DNA of 64,000 bases from Stenogyne calaminthoides (taxonomy: Eukaryota; Streptophyta; Magnoliopsida; Lamiales; Lamiaceae). The translations under genes and the position numbers were made by a program. The stretch spans positions 15,653,758 to 15,717,757 of the forward strand of contig JBBCBC010000022.1 of NCBI GenBank assembly GCA_037126765.1. The letters are read 5' to 3'. The notes beneath the pieces are model-generated. The model did not search any database, was not told the origin of the DNA, and worked only from the letters and a program-made list of their open reading frames with translations. Positions within the stretch are counted from its first letter, which is position 1. Every line of letters starts with the position of its first letter. Positions 23,331 to 36,442 of this stretch are shown here, piece after piece.

Positions 23331-24821
23331 AGAAGTTCTAGCTGATGCAAGCTGGATTCTAGCCATGTAGGAAGAACTAGAGTAGTTTGAAAGGAATCAA
23401 GTTTGGGAACTTGTAGACAGACCAACTCACCAAGATGTGATAGGCACTAAGTGGGTCTTCAAGAACAAGAAGGATGAGCACAATGCTAAGGGATATTCAC
23501 AATCAGAATGGGTTGATTATGATGAAACCTTTGCACCAGTCGCTCGCCTTGAAGCCATTCAACTGTTTCTGGCTTATGCTGCTCATAGAGGATTTATTGT
23601 GTATCAGATGGATGTAAAGAGTGCATTCTTAAATGGGGTACTAGCTGAGGAAGTTTATGTTGAACAACCTCCTGGCTTTGAAATGAGCAACCAGGTGTAC
23701 CGTTTAAGAAAAGCTCTTTATGGACTGAAACAGGCTCCCAGAGCTTGGTATGATACACTATCCCAGTTCTTATTAGACAGTAGGTTCACTAAGGGACTGA
23801 TAGATAGAACTTTGTTCAGAATTGAAGACGGAGAAGATATTCTGATGGTTCAGATCTATGTGGACGATATTATCTTTGGATCTCCCAATAAGAACTTATG
23901 TGAGAAGTTCAGCAAACTGATGCAAGAAAAATTTGAGATGTCCATGATGGGTCAGATGAACTACTTCCCAGGTCTTCAGGTAAGACAAAGTACTGAAGGG
24001 ATCTTCATCTGTCAGGCCTAGTATACAAGAAATCTATTGGCCAAGTATGGAATTCAAAACTGCAAGACTGCCAGAATTCCAATGTTGATTTCTTTCAGAA
24101 TGGATCCAGACGAGAATGGTCAGAAAACTAATCAGAAAGAGTATAGGGCTGTCATTGGATCACTATTATACCTGACTGCCTGCAGACCAGATATAACATT
24201 TGCAGTAGGTGTATGTGCCGGATTTTAGGAAAATCCAAGTATCTGAAGGGGACAGTTAACCTTTGGTTATACTACTCTTCAGATGACAATCTAGAGTTTA
24301 GTGGGTACTCTCATTCTGATTATGGAGGTTGTAGAATAGACAGAAAATCAGCCTCAGGTACATGTCAGTTTTTGGGAAATAAGATGGTCTCTTGATTTTC
24401 AAAGAAATAGACATCTGTAGCCACATCTACTACTGAAGCAGAATATATGGCCGCAGGAAACTGTTGCTCCCAACTGCTCTGGCTTTGTCAGCAGCTGAGG
24501 GATTATAACATTATAGCTATGAATGTGTCTATCTTCTGTGACAGAAATAGTGTTATTGCCATCACTTAGAACCCAGTTCTACATACCAGATGCAAGCACG
24601 TGGACATCAGACATCACTTTATCAGAGACCATGTGGAAAAGAAGAACATCACAATGGAAAAGATCCACACTGTTAAGCAGAAAGTTGATATCTTAACCAG
24701 ACTGCTAGCTGAAGTCAAATTCAGAGAACTGTGCAATGAGCTAGAACTTCTGGACTTAGGAGAAGATGCACCAGAATTCTTTGGTGGATTGGTCTCCAAG
24801 ACATGTTGGTTAAGAAACTGA
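23331..24821 (+). pseudogene. pol: Reverse transcriptase and RNase H of element E
   Basis: RT open at 23437-24021: IGTKWVFKNKKDEHN, then a deletion of about 11 codons, then YDETFAPVARLEAI and DVKSAFLNG, with YVDD at 23857-23868. TAG at 24019-24021 follows IFICQA. A deletion near 24228 removes the RT-RNase H junction (the segment after GVCA). RNase H shows GYSHSDYGG, in which the first Asp of the usual SDADY is lost, then TGA for Trp at 24393-24395, TEAEYMAAG and FCDRNSVI. It ends TCWLRN plus TGA at about 24819-24821. Confidence 0.88.
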
Positions 24822-25666
24822 CAAGAATAGGAGGATCAGTTGAGTAATGGAACCTCAACTGATCAGGAAGGATCAGTCAGGGACTAATCAGAGAAGAAAT
24901 AACAGTTGAAGGGGGAACTTCAACTGATAAGTAAGATCAGAAGGAAACTGATCTAATAGGAGGACATTGTTGGGAAAATTTTGTCAAGGATTAGGCAATC
25001 AATATAAGATCAACTCAAAAGTCAGACAGATCGAACTTCTTCTGGTATTGACTGGTTATGACATCAGTCAAACAGATACGCCTTTCTGATCTCTTTTATT
25101 TGTTCTGCTTACTTTGCTTGGTCTTATCTGTTTTCACTATACTCAAGTACATATGACGCACGTCCTGCAAGCATTTAATGCGGACGTGGGGAACATGTAT
25201 TAAATTGCATTTATTGCGAATTTTTAAATCCAAAAGCTACCACGATAAAATCCTTGACCGCACGATTTGATTTTAAACAAACCGCCTAATCTCAATCGTT
25301 TATTTAGATTAGACGCTTGGTTTTCTTTCTCGGTTTTCCAAAATCTTTTTCCCTCCAATTCTATATATAGATGCTTGTTCACTCTAAAAACCTTCGTTGC
25401 CCTAAATTTCCTTTCAAAACACTTCTGCACAAAACTATTCTCAAGTACTCTTAAACGCTTTCCGACTTATTCTTAAAAGTTTTTTCAAATCAAACTCTCT
25501 GGTAATATGTTCTTTTCTAACATTAGTTGATTCATATAGATATTTCGTTGTGCATAGTCATATCCTGTTCTAATCAAGATAAGGTGTTTAGGGATGTTTC
25601 TTGTGTTTATGTATGTGTTTGTTCCATTTAAACCTTTTTGCCATACGAATTCTAATATGATAATAT
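24822..25666 (+). promoter_or_regulatory. Post-pol region and internal promoter with splice donor, element E
   Basis: Contains GAAGGGGGAAC (about 24910) and then GGACATTGTTGGGAAAA (TGTTGGG at 24968), an LTR-start look-alike. An inverted repeat GCACGTCCTGCA ... TGCGGACGTGG follows (about 25158-25190), then TATATATAG at 25362-25370, a C/T-rich leader, and CTG|GTAATATG with the donor GT at 25502-25503. All have counterparts in B. The antisense cassette of B and C is absent here. The intron is cut by the D LTR at 25667. Confidence 0.6.
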
Positions 25667-25956
25667 TGTTAGTGTTAGTGTCCTAGAGACAATCCATGGT
25701 AAAGACATAATACTAAGATATTATTCAGTGTTGGTTTAGTATTATTATTTATTTAATATTAAATGTATGGCATTGCACTTATTAGAATATTATTTTTGAT
25801 TGTTTGCATTTGTTCTTGTCTGTGTTCCCTTGAGTCACTGCTGTCATTGAGTGTGTGAGAACTCAAATGACTTAAGCATGATTCTCAAATAGCCCCAATC
25901 GAGGATCATCAAGAATGGGATATTGATGATACAATAGAGATCGGTGTGCGATCTGC
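25667..25956 (+). repeat. D2 LTR, left part (plus strand)
   Basis: Begins TGTTAGTGTTAGTGTCC, like 62594 and the reverse of D1. Interrupted after ATCTGC (25951-25956) by element M and continued at 60433. The five bases before it are AATAT. Confidence 0.87.
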
Positions 25957-27177
25957 TGATGGATAGCGCCGGTGAAGGCGGTCCGTCACCCAGGATCGTT
26001 ATTGGATACCAAACGTACATGTATTAAAATTAAAACCTAAACATGCGTCTAGAGCAAGGTTTAGATTCGTTACCCTTGAAGATCGAGATGTTGATTCCAC
26101 TGTCCAAATGCCAAGTGGACAGCAATCTATCGAACATGGAGAAGGCGCCTGCTGTTTCGTCTCCTCAAACCCTAACTTGCCCGGCTGCTGAAATTTCAAT
26201 TTTGTGTGCTTAGGGTTTTAGACGAAACCATGCTCCTTTATTTATACTCCTCAGGTTTAGTGGGCCAGACTAGGGATCCATTAGAAGGTATAGGGTTTGG
26301 GCTTCTCACGGACCCAAATACTCTTATGTTCAGCCCAGAACATTATTTGGCACGAGAACATTAATTCATCCCACTAGAGAATTAATGTTGAACTCCCGTC
26401 CTATCCCGAATCGAATCAGGGCTTCTATTAGACTTTATAATTCCCCGTGTTAAAGATATTGCGCGTCCATTAATTATTAAAGCTCCTGACTGCTTTAATT
26501 AATTAATATCTATTATTCCTTGATAGTACCACTCAACCTTGTTGTCGTACGGATTAAATCCACCTGTAGGGTTTAATACGACAATCCTTTATGAGTTTCC
26601 TCAAGGGGACGTCATCATCCTGGATGTCCAGAACACGGTGCCCAAATGACAATAAATAGATATCATGCGAGCGATGTCACTACCCAAAATACGAAGTATG
26701 AGAGATCTACCAAGATTCTCACATATAGTAAATCAAAGCAGTGAACAAGCACCCCACATATCTAAATACCACACTTAGGGTTAAGAATAATAAAAGTCAC
26801 CAAGACCTTTAGTTCTTCATAACAATCAGAATAGAAGAACATGTCTTATCTGTGACCCATTCAATACGACATAGCGCACTAGTATAAACTAATGGCCAAG
26901 ACAAGCCACCAACAAGTTTATACTACAACTTAAACCAATAGTTATGTCCAGAACTATCTCAGTTGTGAATACTATTTATATCTTATAAGGAACTTGATGA
27001 TGTGATCTTCTGTGTGACTACAAACCCACCACATTGTCTACAATATAAGATAAGCAGACACATAAGCAATTTATAAGAATGCAATAATGTGAAAAACCAT
27101 TTCTTTCAGATAATAAGGAAATTGAATATACATCCACACAAGCTCACTAAAAGTTTGCTTTACAGTATACACCAACA
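25957..27177 (-). repeat. 3' LTR of element M
   Basis: 1221 bp, TGATGG...CCAACA on plus. It lacks about 34 bp present in the other copy (the segment with CAGATCTTCCAG), while the 5' LTR lacks a different short piece (TTACCCTTGAAGA). Minus-strand TATA box at 26237-26246. Confidence 0.93.
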
Positions 27178-27188
27178 ATCTCCCACTT
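27178..27188 (-). other. Polypurine tract of element M
   Basis: AAGTGGGAGAT on minus, directly before the 3' LTR start TGTTGG. A common copia polypurine tract. Confidence 0.9.
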
Positions 27189-27275
27189 ATACTAAACCTA
27201 AACTTTTAGTATACACATGAAGTCATAACAATTCTCCCACTTATACTAAAGTCTAGTTGTAATACATCGTAAACC

Positions 27276-29058
27276 AAGACCCTCTACATGTTTCTAAAAG
27301 ACTTTTATTGCCAGAGTCTTTGTGAAAGGATCAGCCAGGTTGTCCAACGATGCAATCTTAGCCACAACCATGTCTCCTCGATTTACGATATCTCGTATAA
27401 TGTGGTACTTCCGCTCTATGTGTTTACTCGCTTTGTGGGCTCTAGGTTCTTTCGAGTTTGCCACTGCACCCTCGTTATCACAATAAATGGTGATGCACCT
27501 CGGCATACTCTCAGAAACCTCTAGGTCCAGTAAGAAACTACGTAGCCAGACAGCCTCTTTAGCAGCTTCTGAGGCAGCTACGTACTCGGCTTCCATGGTG
27601 GAGTCCGCAATGCATTTATGTTGTACACTTCTCCAAGATATGGCTCTGCCTCCCAGCATAAACACATAACCCGAGGTAGACTTCCGTTCATCTTGATCAG
27701 CTTGGAAATCTGAATCGGTATAACCCAAAGGAATCATGTTGTCTGACTGGTATACCAGTGCATAATCTTGAGTCCTTTTCATATACTTGAGAATGTGCTT
27801 GACAGTTATCCAATGCCCTTGACCAGGGTAAGACTGATATCTCGCTACCATGCCAACTGCATAGCAAATATTAGGCCTCGTACACAGCATTGCATACATA
27901 AGGCTTCCTACAGCTGATGCATAAGGAACCTTAGCCATTTCCTCTATCTCCTTCTGTGTCTCAGGACACATATCCTTAGATAGGGGAACTACATGTCTGA
28001 AAGGTAGTAAGCCCTTCTTGGAGTTTTGCATGCTGAAACGAGCAACCACACTATCAAGGTAAGACGCTTAAGATAAACACAACATTCTCTTTTTCCGATC
28101 ACGAATGACCTTAATACCAAGAATGTATAACGCTTCTCCCATATCCTTCATTTGAAACTGCTCTGAAAGCCACACCTTTACGTCTGATAATATTTTCACA
28201 TTGTTGCCAATAAGAAGAATATCATCTACGTACAGTACCAACAATACCACTACGTCTCCGTTACTCTTCTTGTACACACAACTTTCATTTTTGACATTGT
28301 TCAAATCCAAAAGATTTGATCACCTCATCAAAACGAATGTTCCAAGACCTGGAAGTTTGCTTCAGCCCATAAAGATACTTTTTTCGCTTCCAGACTAGAT
28401 GCTCTTGGTCACATAACCCTCGGGTTGCTGCATATAGATGTCCTTATCCAACTCTCCATTAAGGAAAGTTGTCTTGACATCCATTTAGTTCATGTGATTG
28501 ACTATGGATAAGAGAATCCGGATCAACTTTAGCATGGCTATTGGTGAAAAGGTCTTGTCATAGTCGATTCCTTCTTTCTAGGTAAAACCCTTTGCCACCA
28601 ACCGTGCTTTAAAAGTAATAATCTACCCATCAGATCCTCTCTTATGTCTGTAGACCCACTTGCACCCAACGGCTTTTTTGTCGTGGGGAAGTTCACTTAG
28701 GTCATACACTTCCATAGCATCCATGGATTCAATCTCTGAATCCATAGATTTGTGCCAAGACTCTGCATCTTTGTCTTGAATTGCCTCTTTGTAAATCCAG
28801 GGATCGTTATCATCATGTTCATCATCAGGAATCAAGTCTGCAGACTATCCCAAAAACATGAAACAATCAGGTTGACGAACAACCCTCCCACTACGACGAG
28901 TCAATGTATACAAGGGTTCATCAGAGTAACCACATTGTGTAGTCTCTTGTAGTATTTCCTCTTGCACACTTGGTGTGCCATTGTCTCCCCTCAACTCATT
29001 TAGAATGATTTCACTGTTGGACTTATGCTCATTCATATAGTCTTCCTCTAAAAACCAG
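27276..29058 (-). pseudogene. pol: Integrase tail, reverse transcriptase and RNase H of element M
   Basis: On minus, the segment begins at the insertion edge with FLEEDYMNEHKSN (integrase tail). The RT N-terminus (DSEIESMDAMEVYDL, GCKWVYRHKRG) is open at 28835-28623, with stops and frameshifts to 28310. YVDD is at 28232-28221. After a stop near 28067 the last 251 codons (28049-27294) are fully open and cover the RT thumb and RNase H, with YTDSDFQ, STMEAEYVA and IYCDNEGA and the end SLDNLADPFTKTL. This is the best preserved stretch of M. It continues from 55774, across the 26.7-kb nested insertion. Confidence 0.93.
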
Positions 29059-30522
29059 TGTCGGGAAATTTATTAAGTTTTGATAAAAGTTCCAAAACAG
29101 ATGTAATAGGACCAGTAAGAATCTGTTAGCTGACTGATGTTTTATATTGAGAACTAGGCTGACCAGTTGAGAACTGTTGTATAGAGCAACTGATGTATAA
29201 ATTAGATTAGAACACACATTCAGGGGGAACTCAATGTGTATAGCTCTTAGTCTTGAAGATCAGTTATAAAGATCACTTATGTAGATCAGAAGAGAAGAAC
29301 TGAAGATCTGAAGATAACAAGACTGAAGACAGATAAAGTACATCAGATGAAGTCAGTAAGTTGAGCTAAGACAACTTACAACCAAAGACTTCAGATAGGG
29401 CAAATCAGTTCGCCTAATCTATTCAGTTCTAAGAAGTGTTCTGAAAGTTCATTACACTTTCAGAAAGGTTGATCAGACAACAAGCATAAAACCTATCAAG
29501 ACCAGTTTAAATGGTACTTGCTAGCCTATGAGAGATCGACAAGACTGTACGGAACTGATAGGACTCAGGGTTGGAGGCTCAGTGTTCAACGGCTAGAAAG
29601 GACAGAGTTACATGATTTCGGCCATACCGCCTCTGAGGAGAATCATATCAACCCTGCAAACCTACCTTAAATAGACCAAAATTTGAATTGCTCTCTAACA
29701 ACTAGTTCGATTTTGTGCCTATAAATAAGGGATCAAACCTTCATAGTAAGGTTACGGAAATTATACACAAGCTCAAGCTCTCAATATTTCCGCACGAAGA
29801 ACACAAATTCAAGTTTTATTCTTAAGTGTTCATCCCTTAGTTCTTAGCAGAATACTTATCCTCTAGCTCTTGGCTACTTAGAAGATAGAATAGTATTCCA
29901 GTTGGAACAAAACAAATCTTATACCAAAACACTGTTAGGTTAAGTTTGTTATAGCAAGATTTCTATCTAGGGTTTCTAGTTTAGATTTCTGGGATTGGTT
30001 GAGTGTGAACTCGTTAAATATTTATTGGTTGTATTGTGTTGGACTAACACATTAAACTAAGTCCAGTTGGTTAAGTTGGTGCCCCTGCTGATAGGGAAGA
30101 GTGGACATAGGACGAGTTATCCGAACCACTATAAATTTGTGTGCCTTTAATCTTGCTTTACACATCTGCACACAACTTGTTATTTGCATGCATGTTCTGT
30201 ACCTAAATCAGATTAGCATCAAGCTCTTGATCGATCCGACCGTTTGACATTTTAGTCACCGATCCAAATCAAGGTCGAATCTCCTTTGAGTAAAACTAGT
30301 TTTTCTACAAGGGTTAACTTATCTTCCGCACCATCAGTTAAGCTGATAGATGCCGAACTAATCTATCTACCAGATCAGTAAGTCGGATATCAGTCCAAGC
30401 TGATTCACATCGCACTCTGATCAGACATACGTTCAAACACATCTGATCCACGAAAATTTTTTGAAGTCTATTCACCCCTCCCTCCGACTTCAACTCTCAC
30501 TGAAACCCGTTCGGGACCTACA
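29059..30522 (+). repeat. 5' LTR of element B
   Basis: 1464 bp. Nearly the same as 41340-42632 plus 55600-55768. TATAAATAAGG begins at 29720. A short patch at about 30225-30290 differs from the 3' copy by replacement of CTG/CAG-containing words with CGA-type words. The small ORFs are not genes. Confidence 0.93.
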
Positions 30523-30524
30523 AG

Positions 30525-30536
30525 TGGTATCAGAGC
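30525..30536 (+). other. Primer-binding site of element B
   Basis: TGGTATCAGAGC two bases after the LTR. The leader 30537-30669 is A/T-run rich, with no gene. Confidence 0.95.
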
Positions 30537-30669
30537 AGTGGTTCTACCGACCAATGGCTTTGAATATCATTGGTTCTTGAGGAAGAACCTTTGTGGTCAC
30601 TTGAATTGATCTTGAAAACCTTTTTTTTTTTAAAAAAAACTCATTTTCTTAAAAACAAAATCACCAAGC

Positions 30670-33309
30670 ATGGATAACACCTCAGATATGCATCATAATC
30701 TACCCATGTTTTCTGTTGATGAGTATGCAGATTGGTCCATTGACATGAGAGACCATCTGCGAGTTATTAGCAACAGAATGGATGAGATTCTTGAGATAGG
30801 ACCGATTATCATCTATCACTATAATCCAGCTGAAGCAGGAGAACGAGATCCTACTCAACCAGTTGGAGCAAAAATCAGAAAGAGTCCCTCTCTAATGGAT
30901 GCAGATGATAGAAAACGGTCTAACCTTAATACTGTTGCCAGACATCTCATCATGAAAACTATGGATGCTACTACGAGAGAGAAAGTGAAGTACCTGAAGA
31001 CAGCTAAGGAGGTCTGGGATACACTTGCTGAAATCTGCAGAGGAAATGAGCAGATCAAGGACAGCAGACTGCAAGCTGAGCTGGTTGTATTTGAGAAACT
31101 CAAGATGCTACCAAACGAGACTATTGATCAATTCGATGGGAGGATCACTCGTGGAGTCAATTGACTTCGAGATCTTGGACGTATCATGAAAAACAAGGAT
31201 ATCAATTATAAGATCCTCAGATCACTCACTAAGAAATGGGACACGAAGGTAACTTTAATTAAGGATTGCCAAGATATTGCTAACATGAAACCCAATGACT
31301 TAATTTTCAGTTTAAAAGCCCAAGAGTTCGACCTGATCGAGAGAGGACAAAGTTCTGATGATGTCCCAGCTGAAGCTACTACCAACTCCAAATCTGTTGC
31401 ATTCCAGGAAGCAAGTAGCAGTTCACGAATTGTTGAACCAGTTGGAAATATCATAAGTCAAGCTGAACAGATTGCACTGCTGACAAGAAAGCTCGAAAGA
31501 ACTAATGTTCAAATGGGTAAGTATAGAAAATTTTATGATGATTATCGCAGGAACAGGGGAAGAGATCGTCGCTCATCTGATAAATTGCAAGAAAGGTACC
31601 GGTCATCTGATAATCGAGATAACAGAAGAGAAGAAAGACAAGATGATCATACTGATGAAAAGAAAGATGAACAAAGAGATGACTGGAAAGAAAGCAGACG
31701 AGATGATCGATCAGACAGGAAAGGTTCTGATTATCGACAAAAGGGGAAGTCACCTGACAGATATTACAGAAGACACGATTCTCCAGGCAGAGGAAGCTCT
31801 GGAGACTCTAGAGTGTGCTACAACTGTCAGAAACCAGGCCACTACAGTGCTGACTATCCTGACCTGACCCCAAGGAAAGAGAGGAGAAAAGAAACAGAAA
31901 AAAACAGAGATACAAGGACAGGAAAGCTATGGTTGCAGATACGTCTTGCATTGATGACTCCTACCTGCCCTCAGATGATTCTGGTTACTCATATGTCGAA
32001 GACTTCTGTTTGATAACAATAACTAATGATGTCGATGATCTGAGCTTCTTATCTGATGACGACATCTGTCTCATGAACAGAGAATCAGATCAAACAGAGG
32101 TATTTTCTAACTCTTCTGTGCCTCTTTCTTCCACACCACATGTGCCAAGCACATCTGCAGAAGAGGTCAACTTGCAGGTCTACAATGACCAATTGCTTGA
32201 TGATCTTTCCAATGCAATAGATACTTATACACGAGTGGAAGTTGAGAACGATAACCTGAGAGCTGAGAACATTAGGCTTGTTAAAGAAATTGAGGCAACT
32301 AGAGCAGTTGAACTAAAACTCAGCTGAAACTATTCAGAAGGTGACCACATAACTGGAGTCTCTGAAGGTCAGCTCTTCTGATTAGGGAAAGCAGGTTGAG
32401 GAACAGTTGGCTCTCAACCTACAACAAACCATTGAACTCAAATCACTTCAGGCTAAGTTTGATGAACTCTTCTCGATGCATGAGAATCTGAAAGTTCTTG
32501 AGGACGGTCTACGTAAGAAAATAGAGGTTTTCACGAAATCTTCTAAAACTGTTCAAGACTTGAACAACTATTTTTGTACGTCAACTAACAAGAAGGGAAT
32601 TGGGTCTGAAATCCCTTCTGGATCCTCAAAAGCCCCGTCTAGTTCACATCAGAAAAGTGTAACCAAACGAGTTTCTAACCAAGATACACGAAATGGCAAA
32701 TTTGTATCTGGTAAGGGAAAAGGACCAGCTGATCAGACAAGACAAATGTCAGATCAGAAAGGGAACAGAAATGAACCCCAATTGATCAGACAACAGTCGA
32801 GGTATCATCAGATGAACCCAGTTCTTCTGAAGAAACCTCAACCCAATCAGCAGAGTAAGTATCAGCCTGGACCATCTCGAAAGGGACAGTCTCAGCTAAT
32901 ACAGACTCAGTCCAAGATGCCTAACAAGCAAGCTAAGAGTAAACTGCTAAGACCAATTATGCCAGAAAGATATGAATCTTTTAATGGTAGCAGTCGTACT
33001 TACCCTTACAATCAGAAACCCAGGGCTGCTGCACCTGAGTCCCACTGGATTAAAAGAAGACAAGTCTCAATGAAAAATCCCAAGTCTTCTGATTTATCCA
33101 ATGCTCACACTCATAATCATACGAACCAGATTGCATATGAAGAGACGTATGACTATGTAGATGTTTATGGGAGACAGATCAAGCCTTCTGTTTTCAACAG
33201 AGGTGCCAGATATGTTTGGATCCCGAAAGGTACCTCTAACCCATCAGGACCCGATTCTACTGGGGTACCTAAAGTCAGAATTGTTTGCAGAATCACTTGG
33301 GACTGGTAA
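30670..33309 (+). pseudogene. gag: gag of element B, broken
   Basis: ATG at 30670 (MDNTSDMHHNLPMFSVDEYA). The capsid is open to TGA at 31162-31164, then continues in frame (DINYKILRSLTKKWD) through an Arg/Asp-rich segment to the knuckle at 31815-31857. There the final Cys codon is TAT (Tyr), giving CYNCQKPGHYSADY, so zinc binding would fail. A frameshift near 31910 leads to the acidic spacer with the coiled coil (31929-32327), then stops, then the Gln/Lys/Ser-rich basic tail (32407-33309) with YDYVDVYGRQIKPS. The usual gag stop before protease is changed here and the frame runs to TAA at 33307. Confidence 0.9.
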
Positions 33310-34880
33310 ATAAGGGTGGAGAACAGGCAGCTATCTGGTACATAGATAGTGGATGCTCAAGACATATGACTGGAATCCAGTTTCTCCTTAGCATCTATGT
33401 TGAAAGACCAGGCCCAAGAGTTCTCTTTGGTGACGATAACTTTGGTTTTACCAGAGGAGTCAGAACCTTAGTGAACGATGACGTACAGTTCACAGGAGTT
33501 TCATATATTGATGGATTAAAGCACAACCTGTTATCTGTCTCACAATTCTGCGATAATGGATTTAGTGTTGAGTTCTCGACAGAAAAATACACAGTCAGAA
33601 ATCGAGCTACTCAACAGATCTTGCTGATTGGTTCAAGAAAAGGAATGATATACACAGTAGATTGGAAAAGTTGTCCAAGAAATGCATGCCTGATTGTTAA
33701 GAGTTCTAAGAGCTCCAGCTGGCTCTGGCACAAGAGGATGAGCCATCTGAACTTTAAGACTCTTAACAAGATAGCAAGGATGTCTTTGGTGGAAGGGCTC
33801 CCGAATGAAGTTTTCTCTAAGGATCAGACATGTTCAGCATGTCAGAAGGGAAAGCAAGTCAAGGCTTCATTCAAAGGGATACCTTCTCCTCCATCCAGCA
33901 GAGTACTGCAACTGCTCCACATGGATTTATTTGGACCAGTTACACCTCTAAATTTCAGTGGACGCAAATACACTCTGGTGGTCGTGGATGATTATTCCAA
34001 GTTCACCTAGGTTATATTCTTGTATAAGAAGAGTGAAACTACAACCAAACTACCCGAACTGCTCAAGAAAATTCAGAATGAGAAGGGTCTCAGCATAGTG
34101 AAAATCAGATCAGACAAAGGTACTGAATTCCTTAACCAGTTTATATCTGATTTTTGCTCTGAGTTTGGTATACAGCATGAGACATCAGCTGGAAGAACAC
34201 CACAACAAAATGGCGTAGCAGAAAGAAGAAACAGAACACTCAAAGAAGCTGCACGCACCATGTTAGCTGAGCATGCAACTCAAAGTCATTTCTGGGCAGA
34301 AGCAATCAACACTGCATGCCACACGCAGAACATATGTTCTCTGACTAAGATTCACTTTAAAACACCCTATGAACTGTGAAAGGGTAGAAAACCTTGTGTT
34401 TCTTACTTCCATGTTTTTGGGTGCAAGTGTTTCATACACAACAATGGGAAGAGTCAGTTGAAAACTTTTGATGCCAAAGCAGATGAGGGCATATTCTTAG
34501 GATATTCCTCAACCAGCAAGGCATTTAGGGTCTTCAACAGACGAACCCTAGTTGTGGAAGAAACACCTCATGTGGTCTTTGATGAGACATCTTCTGATCA
34601 GGAGAAATTTGCCTCAGAACAGACAGCACCAGATGCAACTGCAGTACCAGATACACAGAAAATGGATCAGCTAAGGCTCAAAGGAAAGGAACCAAAATAT
34701 ATCATAGTATATGTTCCTAAATTTGACCTTGATGATTCACTAGGTCGGAAAGACCCTCAGGACAAAAGGACCTGGATAACCAGTCATCCAACTGATTTGA
34801 TCATCGGAGACCTATCTGATAGAGTTAGAACTAGACATCAGATTGGTGAAAGTGCAATGTATTGTTGTTATCTGTCTTTG
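33279..34880 (+). pseudogene. pol: Protease, integrase and linker of element B
   Basis: The acceptor-like GAATTGTTTGCAG ends at 33290. The protease DSGCS starts at 33345. Integrase zinc ligands are all present (LWHKRMSHLN; CSACQKG). The triad is HMDLFGP, IRSDKGTEF and NGVAERRN with DD35E spacing. TAG replaces Trp at 34008-34010 (FT*V), and TGA replaces Trp at 34377-34379 (YEL*KG). The linker is open from 34458 and carries TSHPTDLIIGDLSDRV. Apart from these two Trp stops the frame is nearly complete. Confidence 0.92.
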
Positions 34881-36442
34881 AAGGAACCACTCACAATTGA
34901 AGAAGCTCTTCAAGATGCAAGCTGGATTCTAACCATGCAAGAACAACTAGAACAGTTTGAAAGGAATCAAGTTTGGGAACTTGTAGACAGACCAACTCAC
35001 CAAAATGTGATTGGTACTAAGTGGGTATTCAAGAACAAGAAGGATGAGCACAATGTAATAACCAGAAATAAGGCAAGACTTGTTGCTAAGGGATATTCAC
35101 AATCAGAAGGGATTGATTATGATGAAACCTTTGCACCAGTCGCTCACTTGGAAGCCATTCGGCTGTTTCTGGCATATGCAGCTCATAGGGGATTCATTGT
35201 GTATTAGATGGATGTAAAGAGTGCATTCTTAAACGGGTTGCTAGCCGAGGAAGTTTATGTTGAACAACCTCCTGGCTTTGAAATAAGCAACCAAGTGTAC
35301 CGTTTAAGAAAAGCTCTTTATGGACTAAAACAGGCTCCTGGAGCTTGGTATGATACATTGTCCCAGTTCTTGGTAGAGAATTGATTTACTAAGGGCTTGA
35401 TTGATCGGACCTTGTTCAAAATAGAAGATGGAGAAGACATTCTCTTGGTTCAGATCTATGTGGACGACATTATATTTGGTTCTCCCAATCAGAAGCTATG
35501 TGAGAAATTCAGTAAGCTGATGCAAGGGAAATTTGAGATGTCCATGATGGGTCAGAAGAGCTATTTTCTGGGTCTACAGGTCAAGCAAGCTCACACTGGG
35601 ATCTTCATCTGTCAGGCAAAATATACAAGGAATTTGTTGGCTAAGTATGGAGTTCAGAATTGCAAGGAAGTCAGAATTCCAATGTTAACTGCATTCAAGA
35701 TGGATCCAGATGAAGGTGGTAAGAAGACTAATCAGAAAGAGTATAGGGCCTTGATTGGATCTTTACTATACCCGATCGCAGCGACTGGATATAACATTTT
35801 GCAAAGAGGTGTATGTGCCGATTTCACCCAAATCCCAAACAAAGCCACCTGAAAGCGACTTAAGCGGATTCTTAAGTATCCGAAGGGTAATCTTGTAAAC
35901 TTAGGTTTATGGTATCCGCCAGATGATAATCTAGAGCTTAGTGGGTACTCGATTCGATTATGGAGGTTGCGTAATAGATAGAAAGTCAACCTCGTGCGCG
36001 GTCGGGTTCTTGGGAAGTAAGTCGATCTCGTGGTTCTCTAAGAAAACAACGTCTGTTGCCACATCTACTACCGGTAGAATATATGGTCTGCAGTAGCTAT
36101 TGCTCCCCAATCGCTCTTTGGCTTTGTCGGTGAGGGATTACAACATAATCATACCAATGTACCTATCTTCTATGACAGTAATAGTGCAATTGCTATCACG
36201 CAGAACCCGTTCTGCATATAAGATGCAAGCACGTGGACATCAGACATCACTTCATAAGAGACCATGCAGAAAAGAAGAACATCAGAATGGAAAAAATCCA
36301 TACTGATAAGCAAAGAGCTGATATCTTAACCAAGCCCCTAGCTGAAGTCAGATTTAGAGAATTATGTAACGAGCTAGGTCTACTGGATTTAGGAGATGCA
36401 GCCCCAGAGTATTTTGGTTGTCTGATCTCAAACACCAGTTAG
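34881..36442 (+). pseudogene. pol: Reverse transcriptase and RNase H of element B
   Basis: RT is read in one frame from KEPLTIEEALQDASWIL, with TAG for Gln at 35205-35207 (just before MDVKSAFLNG) and TGA at 35382-35384. YVDD lies at 35457-35468. From about 35765 to 36200 the sequence is scrambled relative to A and E (CAG/CTG words changed or missing), wiping out the RNase H frame. The last part (36233-36442, HHFIRDHAEKKNIRMEKIH to LGDAAPEYFG) is open again. The scrambled patch may be a sequencing fault. Confidence 0.88.

Larger units (their letters stand above)
17880..25666 (+). mobile_element. Element E: rearranged Sirevirus-like copia element
   Basis: Plus-strand relative of B and C. It has a 5' LTR (cut by D1), primer site, gag with an inverted block, integrase, RT, RNase H, and the internal promoter with splice donor of the post-pol unit. 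It breaks off at 25667, in the intron of that unit, where a D-family LTR begins. Its post-pol ORF body and 3' LTR are not in the window. Confidence 0.85.
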
